Source of the DNA: Ustulina deusta | Taxonomy: Eukaryota; Ascomycota; Sordariomycetes; Xylariales; Xylariaceae | Assembly: GCA_023159155.1 (NCBI GenBank) | Contig: JAJNNX010000008.1 | Coordinates: 868,001-932,000, forward strand | Reading direction: 5' to 3' | DNA: 64,000 nucleotides | Part shown: piece after piece, positions 59,005-64,000 of the stretch | Position numbering within the stretch: the first letter of the stretch is position 1 | Layout of the letters: each line of letters opens with the position of its first letter | Position numbers and translations under genes: made by a program | Notes under the pieces: generated by a model | What the model saw: only the letters and a program-made list of their open reading frames with translations | Told to the model about the DNA's origin: nothing | The model's database searches: none

Positions 59005-61378
59005 ATGACCGCAACACCACCACCAATATTCTCTGACGGGACAACACCCGGGTCAGTAGTCTTCCGTGTTTGCTGATGTATCTCTATTTGACTGATATGT
59101 GCAGAGAGAATGACATCGTCATTGCATTGATGGGCATGACCGGCTCAGGCAAAAGCTCCCTAATCAGCCTTTGCACGGACCAAGAGATTGAAGTTGGCCA
59201 CAACTTGACATCCTGTACGTACTAGAGTCGACGGATATAACATAGAATGTCGCATTTGACACTAAGTGCAAACTCAAATAGGCACACAAAATGTTGAGAC
59301 CTATGTCTTCCATCATCCGATGCTTCGATCCGGTCGTGTTTACCTAGTGGATACTCCGGGCTTCGACGACACCAACCGGATGGATACCGAAATCCTCCGA
59401 ACGCTGGGTGCGTGGTTAACGGCAACCTATTCCAGCGGCGTCCAGCTTTCTGGTATCATATACTGCCATCGGATCAACCAAACACGGATGCAAGGGTCGG
59501 CAATGAAAAACATTCAACTTTTCAGGTCTTTATGTGGCGATGATGCCTTGAGAAAAGTCATACTAGTGACGACAATGTGGGATATCGAGAGCCGCGATAT
59601 TGCAGAAAAGCGAGAGAAGGAACTCAAGGAGACTGCCAAATATTGGGGCCGTATGGTTGCTAAAGTAAGACTGCTCGAATTCTGCTATCGCCGTGAGGTG
59701 CTAATTAAGCAAAGGGGAGCCAAGTCCTTCGTCACCACAATACGCAACAGTCTGCACTTGCGCTGATCGAGACTTTCATAAAAGATGAATCCAAGGTCGT
59801 GCTAGGCATACAGAAGGAGATGGTCAATGATCAAAAGCCCCTAGATATGACGGAGGTAGGGAAAGATGTTAAGGGCATGCTAGAAGCACAGAATGCGCGC
59901 TTAAGAAGTGTCATTCAAAATCTCGAGTCTGAGCTCAGAGAGGCTCTTAGGACAAAAGACGAAGAACTTGCCGAGGTTATGAGACAGCTCAGACTCGAGC
60001 ACAAGCAAGACTTGCAACAGGTTAGTCTGAGCCACTGCTGAGTCTTACTCACAAATCTAGGTATCTATGTCTTTAGCTTGCAGTGCTAGGCAGTCCAACC
60101 AGTTCGGCACTAACGGTCATTGCCGGACAGGTATTAGATAACCAACAGAGGCTTCAGGCGACAGTGCAACAATTGCACGAGTCCAAATCCGCCGAGCCCG
60201 AAGCTAGGCCGAAAGAGGATAGACAGAGGCGGCGATCTGAGCTTCCACCTCAATCCCCCAATGGAGTACCTGGCAGTTCCGCCACCAACGCAAACAAACC
60301 TGCGGGAGCATTCCAGCCCTCAAAGACACCGTCGCCACACCTACCTGACGAAGTCGAGATGGAATATGTGTCTGAGCACGATGTCCTGACGGATCTGGAT
60401 GTCACATCGAAAAGACATATTCTGATCTCCCCAGATGGATCACGCTTCGCGATATCTAACGGCCTTACAACAGTGCTTGTTCGCCAGGGCTCGGGCTGGG
60501 AAATCCAACGCTACGATAAACCTCAAACAATTGGCAGAGAATTGCACCCAATAGCTTTCTCTTCTGATGGGCAGACATTGGCGCTATCCATGGAAGCGAC
60601 TATTTACATAGCCAGAACAACGGAACCAGGCCTTCAGCTGTGGTATGAAATGCAAGAGACCGATCTTCGCAGAGTTGCAATATCCGAAGACTTCAAGGCC
60701 GCCGTGGACATCGTTGGGAAGAGGGTTGTATTGACCTCGCTTGCAACTGGAAGATGGGCCGAGCTGGAATCGACCAGCGCATTGAGTGAAGCGGAGGCAT
60801 CAAAGCTTCAGTTTTGGTTCGCGAAACATGACAAACTCCTGGTATGTAGTGATATGCGACAACTTTATTTTTTCTCGACAGGAAACGGGAGATTGCTCAA
60901 AACAGAACCGATTTATGATTCCACAAATCTGGCTAATCCACCTCTGAGCACATGTGTCTTGTCAGGCGACACCTTCTTGCTTGGCGTTGTAGTACAGGAC
61001 AAAGTCGGTCGCAAGAGCACCGTATGTGCATCATTCTTCCAGCTATCAGGGAGGCTTCCGGAACTTGTCTCAACCTTTCGGAATACTGCGATGTTGGATT
61101 TGGAATCGCCGTTGATTTCTTTGTCATTCAATGGTTGTTACTTCGCCCAATGCGACAGAATGTGCCGAGAGATTTCGATTTTCCATGTCATGTCGGGCAA
61201 GAAAGTGTTCAGACAACGTGTGGATGGAGTATGCCGTGCATTGAGCTTCTTTCCTTCGGATAACCGCCTCGTGTGGCTGACTCCCACAAGCTATCACATT
61301 GAACGCATGATCATTCGCGCTCGCCAAGAACCCCTCACTTGGGCCCTCAAAGTTAAAAAGATGGCCGGCATTACATAA
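59005..61378 (+). CDS. AIG1-like GTPase fused to a beta-propeller-like domain
   Basis: Exons 59005-59051, 59105-59214, 59282-59664, 59715-60020 and 60077-61378 join in phase to 715 residues. The G domain holds the P-loop MGMTGSGKSS, a G3 VYLVDTPGFDDTN, LVTTMWD and KGSQVLRHHNTQQSALALI, the last only readable after removing the 50-nt intron 59665-59714. A coiled coil follows (LRSVIQNLESELREALRTKDEE), then a Pro/Ser linker. The last 330 residues show repeated beta-strand blocks with WD/propeller character: HILISPDGSRFAIS, IAFSSDGQTLALS, LRRVAISEDFKAAV, LISLSFNGCYFAQCD, ALSFFPSDNRLVW. The first intron after TSC coincides in position and phase with one in the divergent gene, showing common origin. 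GTPase plus propeller resembles signalling STANDs in layout, but its ligand and role are unknown. Confidence 0.85.
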
Positions 61379-62597
61379 ATTAGTACATTGAATAATAAAA
61401 ATTACTTGTCTTTAAAAAATTGGCTTCGAAAATGATCACGGTGTTGAAAAGAGATCGGCGATGTATGACAGCACGGCAACTTGTTCCATTGTGTTGCTCG
61501 TGTAAGCGGGCTGGTGTAAGGCAGACGTCAAGATTACACGTGAAAGAGTATCGTGAGTATCATTCAACTTAGATGATACGCGGATTTGAAAGTAATCCTC
61601 ATTGATGTAAACGAAGCAGTTCTCCTTTACAGCAAGATGTTAAAGCTTAGCAAACCTCCATCCGGGTATGTGCCACACCCGAATCATGCACTCGAAGGTA
61701 AAAGAGTTGAAGATGTATGGAGAGCATAGAATTCGGGGGAATATTGTTCCTTTGACGACCTAGTTGCCATCTCGCCATTTGACGATCCCCTTACGAAGCT
61801 CATTGCCACTAGTCCTTTTGTGTTCCTGTTCACTGTGTTGAAAGTGAACTGTATCAAAGAGTCACTTCATGTACTGTACAAGATCAAGGGCACGGTAGGC
61901 ACGGACATACCGTTCATGTATATATTGAGGTCTTCCCACCTTCACTCATGAAGTAGTGAAACTGAATGCAACGCTCATATACCAATCATTTAACCACACT
62001 GTAAGTAACCCTAGAGGTGGACTGTTCGTTCCTGGAGCGGTTTGTAGCTCGAAGCATGTCGTAAGGCTCTTAGCTTAAGCTAGCAAATTTGGTGATTGCT
62101 GATGAATAAATAGCCAAGATCACGCCCACGACGGTAGGCAACGCAAGGCTTTCTAGTGGCTCATGAACTCTAGACCGTTTATCAAACTAAGAGATATCAT
62201 AAACGCTTAGTAGCTTCGCAAAGTTTTGATGGGCGCGTGTCTTGATGATCCGGGGTAGGCGGCTGCGATGTAAGGGGTCAAAGTTTGGGGTGGTATCTGC
62301 CAGGAAGGGTCATACTGTTGGACATTGGCGTGCCTACACCGGAGGTCGACAATGACGACTACTAAGGAATATATATATATGGTATGTTAATGGAGGCGCA
62401 AAGAGCCTGGTTTCTCTTCCTAACCATTTTAGGGCCGCCGCTCTGACACGCCTGGCCGTTCGTTCATTGTCAAGAATGCACGGGGAGTTGTCTGAGTGAT
62501 AGATCTTCAATTCATACTCTGATCTAGAGAAGACTCATGATAAACGAAGCGGATTCACTCTACCTGCTTGTTTCTGTTCTACTCAAGACCCCTTTAG
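61379..62597. other. Convergent intergenic region
   Basis: About 1.2 kb between the stop codons of the propeller GTPase (+) and the last gene (-). AT-rich with many stops; no gene or RNA recognised. A short TA repeat lies at about 62370-62382. Confidence 0.5.
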
Positions 62598-63782
62598 CTA
62601 ATTCATCCTCCCATTCTTTATCTGTACCTCTACAACGTCATCTGTCTTCAGAATAAGGGGCGGGATTATTGTATTATATAACCCCTGGGGTACTCGATCA
62701 TCTCCTTCATCTGCAATCTCCTCACAGTCACCAAAGACCCACCACGCACCTCGAGGCTGCATGTGCACGCGATAGTTGCCGTCGGGTAGTCCTTTGAGTA
62801 GGCTGCTGATATCAACTCGCCTAACAAGCGCTTCCCCAGGTGTGAGAGTCACCAGAGTTTCCAATTTTGGTCGATGGTCAGCGCCCGCGACAGTCAAACC
62901 GTGACATGGTCCTGCCTCCCTTGCCTCACGTAGCACGTCGTTTGTAGCTACATCAACGATCTGGAGGCTGGAAACAGGTGCCGACGAAGCGCTGTCAATG
63001 ATACGAGGTCGGGAATCATCAGCACCATCTTCAGGCTGGAAAGGGCCCCATGGCATTAAAAAACGCTGGGTACCGCGTGTCTGGACGGCGATGGGCCGAG
63101 ACTGAGTATTCAAGATCGATATCTCTAGAGTAGTTGTGCTGTCCGCGTCGCTGACGTTTTCGTCGTCCCTCCACAGTCGCATATGCATCTCCACCTTCGG
63201 CGGGAAAGTTAGGGTCGGCACCACCTTGAAGCTCGCTTTGCCGGCTGAACTTTTGCTGGTGACCAACTTGGCTGTTTCTGAATCCTGGATGATGTATGCC
63301 TCATTATTCGAAATATGGTCGTCATCGCTATAAGTCCACCATTTCACGCCTAGGTCTTTGCTAGCTAGTCGAATCGTATATGTCTTACCAGGTTGTAGCA
63401 TCGAACCCAGCTCGCTTCTAGGATCGATGGAATACTGGAAGATAGTCATATCTTCCCGCCAGGGCTTTGCTCTGCTGATTGGTGATGAAAGGATCATGTA
63501 CGCTCCATGTTCGCTATCAGATGCCTTAGGTTGACCTGGAAGTTCAACCTTTGTCTCCTGTCCACCCGCTCCATCCTTCTCATGAAGGGTAAGCAGGCCA
63601 CTGGAGATAGCATAAGGTACGTCCAGAGCTGAGTTCCCAGTGCGCAATACGATATTCTGTGTCTCAATATCGTCTGGCGAACGGCGACAGAGGCCAAAAA
63701 CAATGCTGAAAGGGAGTTGTCCCGTTGCATCTAAGACGCGGTATCGACTATGAATTGCGGTGTGAATGCGTAGCTCCTCCAT
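62598..63782 (-). CDS. Protein of unknown function, beta-rich
   Basis: A single exon of 394 residues starting MEELRIHTAIHSRYRVLD. There is no signal peptide or membrane segment. Composition and spacing of alternating hydrophobic residues (PFSIVFGLCRR, TIFQYSIDPRSELGSML, TTTLEISILNTQSRPIAVQTRG, VTLTPGEALVRRVDISSLL, GNYRVHMQPRGAWWVFGD, DDVVEVQIKNGRMN) suggest two or more beta-sandwich domains. Similar single-exon proteins occur in plant-associated filamentous fungi, as far as I recall, but I cannot name a family. The sequence is uninterrupted and codon use is ordinary, so it is likely a functional gene. Confidence 0.75.
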   Translation of the reverse strand: MEELRIHTAIHSRYRVLDATGQLPFSIVFGLCRRSPDDIETQNIVLRTGNSALDVPYAISSGLLTLHEKDGAGGQETKVELPGQPKASDSEHGAYMILSSPISRAKPWREDMTIFQYSIDPRSELGSMLQPGKTYTIRLASKDLGVKWWTYSDDDHISNNEAYIIQDSETAKLVTSKSSAGKASFKVVPTLTFPPKVEMHMRLWRDDENVSDADSTTTLEISILNTQSRPIAVQTRGTQRFLMPWGPFQPEDGADDSRPRIIDSASSAPVSSLQIVDVATNDVLREAREAGPCHGLTVAGADHRPKLETLVTLTPGEALVRRVDISSLLKGLPDGNYRVHMQPRGAWWVFGDCEEIADEGDDRVPQGLYNTIIPPLILKTDDVVEVQIKNGRMN

Positions 63783-64000
63783 TGTTAGTCACGACCAACA
63801 CAAGGGCAGAACGTTTTAGTGATCTGGGCCAGGTTGAGGAAATACAGCCGGCAGGTTATCCTTATTGCAGACGCGCATTGCCCACATTGATGGTCACTCG
63901 CGTAGCCCAGAAATAGTCAAGGACTAGATATGACGTCGGCGTGCATAAATTGTAGGAGCTGTCTGTCACACGTAATACTATGAGTCTAAAGCTGACTTCC
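63783..64000. promoter_or_regulatory. Upstream flank of the last gene
   Basis: 218 bp upstream of the minus-strand start codon, cut by the window edge. It should contain part of that gene's promoter; no motif stands out. Confidence 0.4.

Overview
This is nuclear DNA from a filamentous ascomycete (Pezizomycotina). Genes are interrupted by many short GT-AG introns (about 40-100 nt), coding blocks are separated by AT-moderate intergenic DNA rich in a palindromic TACCTAGGTA microrepeat, and the gene set is fungal: PSP1-type protein, cytosolic carnitine acetyltransferase, 2EXR protein, HET-S/NLR pair, DUF3328-type remnant. Genus cannot be fixed from the sequence alone. Exon boundaries were placed by reading splice sites and checking phase by hand; none is supported by transcripts.

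Layout. 1-10 kb: intergenic leader, a two-intron PSP1-domain gene (+), a small coiled-coil gene of unknown function (+), ribosomal protein L15 (+). 10-16 kb: a divergent pair made of a HET-S-type HeLo/prion-domain protein (-) and an NB-ARC/TPR NOD-like receptor (+) whose N-terminus carries a matching amyloid motif. 17.7-22.3 kb: a five-exon Pumilio/PUF gene (-). 22.3-27.4 kb: apparently gene-free. 27.4-33 kb: RNA polymerase III second-largest subunit (+), converging on a RAD57-like recombination ATPase (-). 35-36.5 kb: secreted/anchored Cys-rich single-pass membrane protein (+). 37.4-40.1 kb: carnitine acetyltransferase (-). 43.6-46.5 kb: 2EXR protein (+) and a conserved protein of unknown function (-). 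48.3-49.6 kb: Rab GTPase YPT1 (+). 50-61.4 kb: an accessory-looking stretch with AT-rich DNA, a broken UstYa/DUF3328-like gene, a frame-disrupted zinc-finger/membrane protein gene, and a divergent pair of paralogous AIG1-like GTPases, one with a coiled coil and hydrophobic tail, the other fused to a beta-propeller-like domain. 62.6-63.8 kb: a protein of unknown function (-).

The two most interesting loci are both divergent gene pairs with regulated-cell-death or innate-immunity logic. In the HET-S/NLR pair the receptor would nucleate the effector's prion domain and release a membrane-targeting HeLo domain. The GTPase pair looks like a duplicated signalling GTPase in which one copy gained a propeller (sensor-like) and the other a membrane-tail (effector-like) end; that functional reading is inference. 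The remaining genes are housekeeping and not functionally linked to one another.
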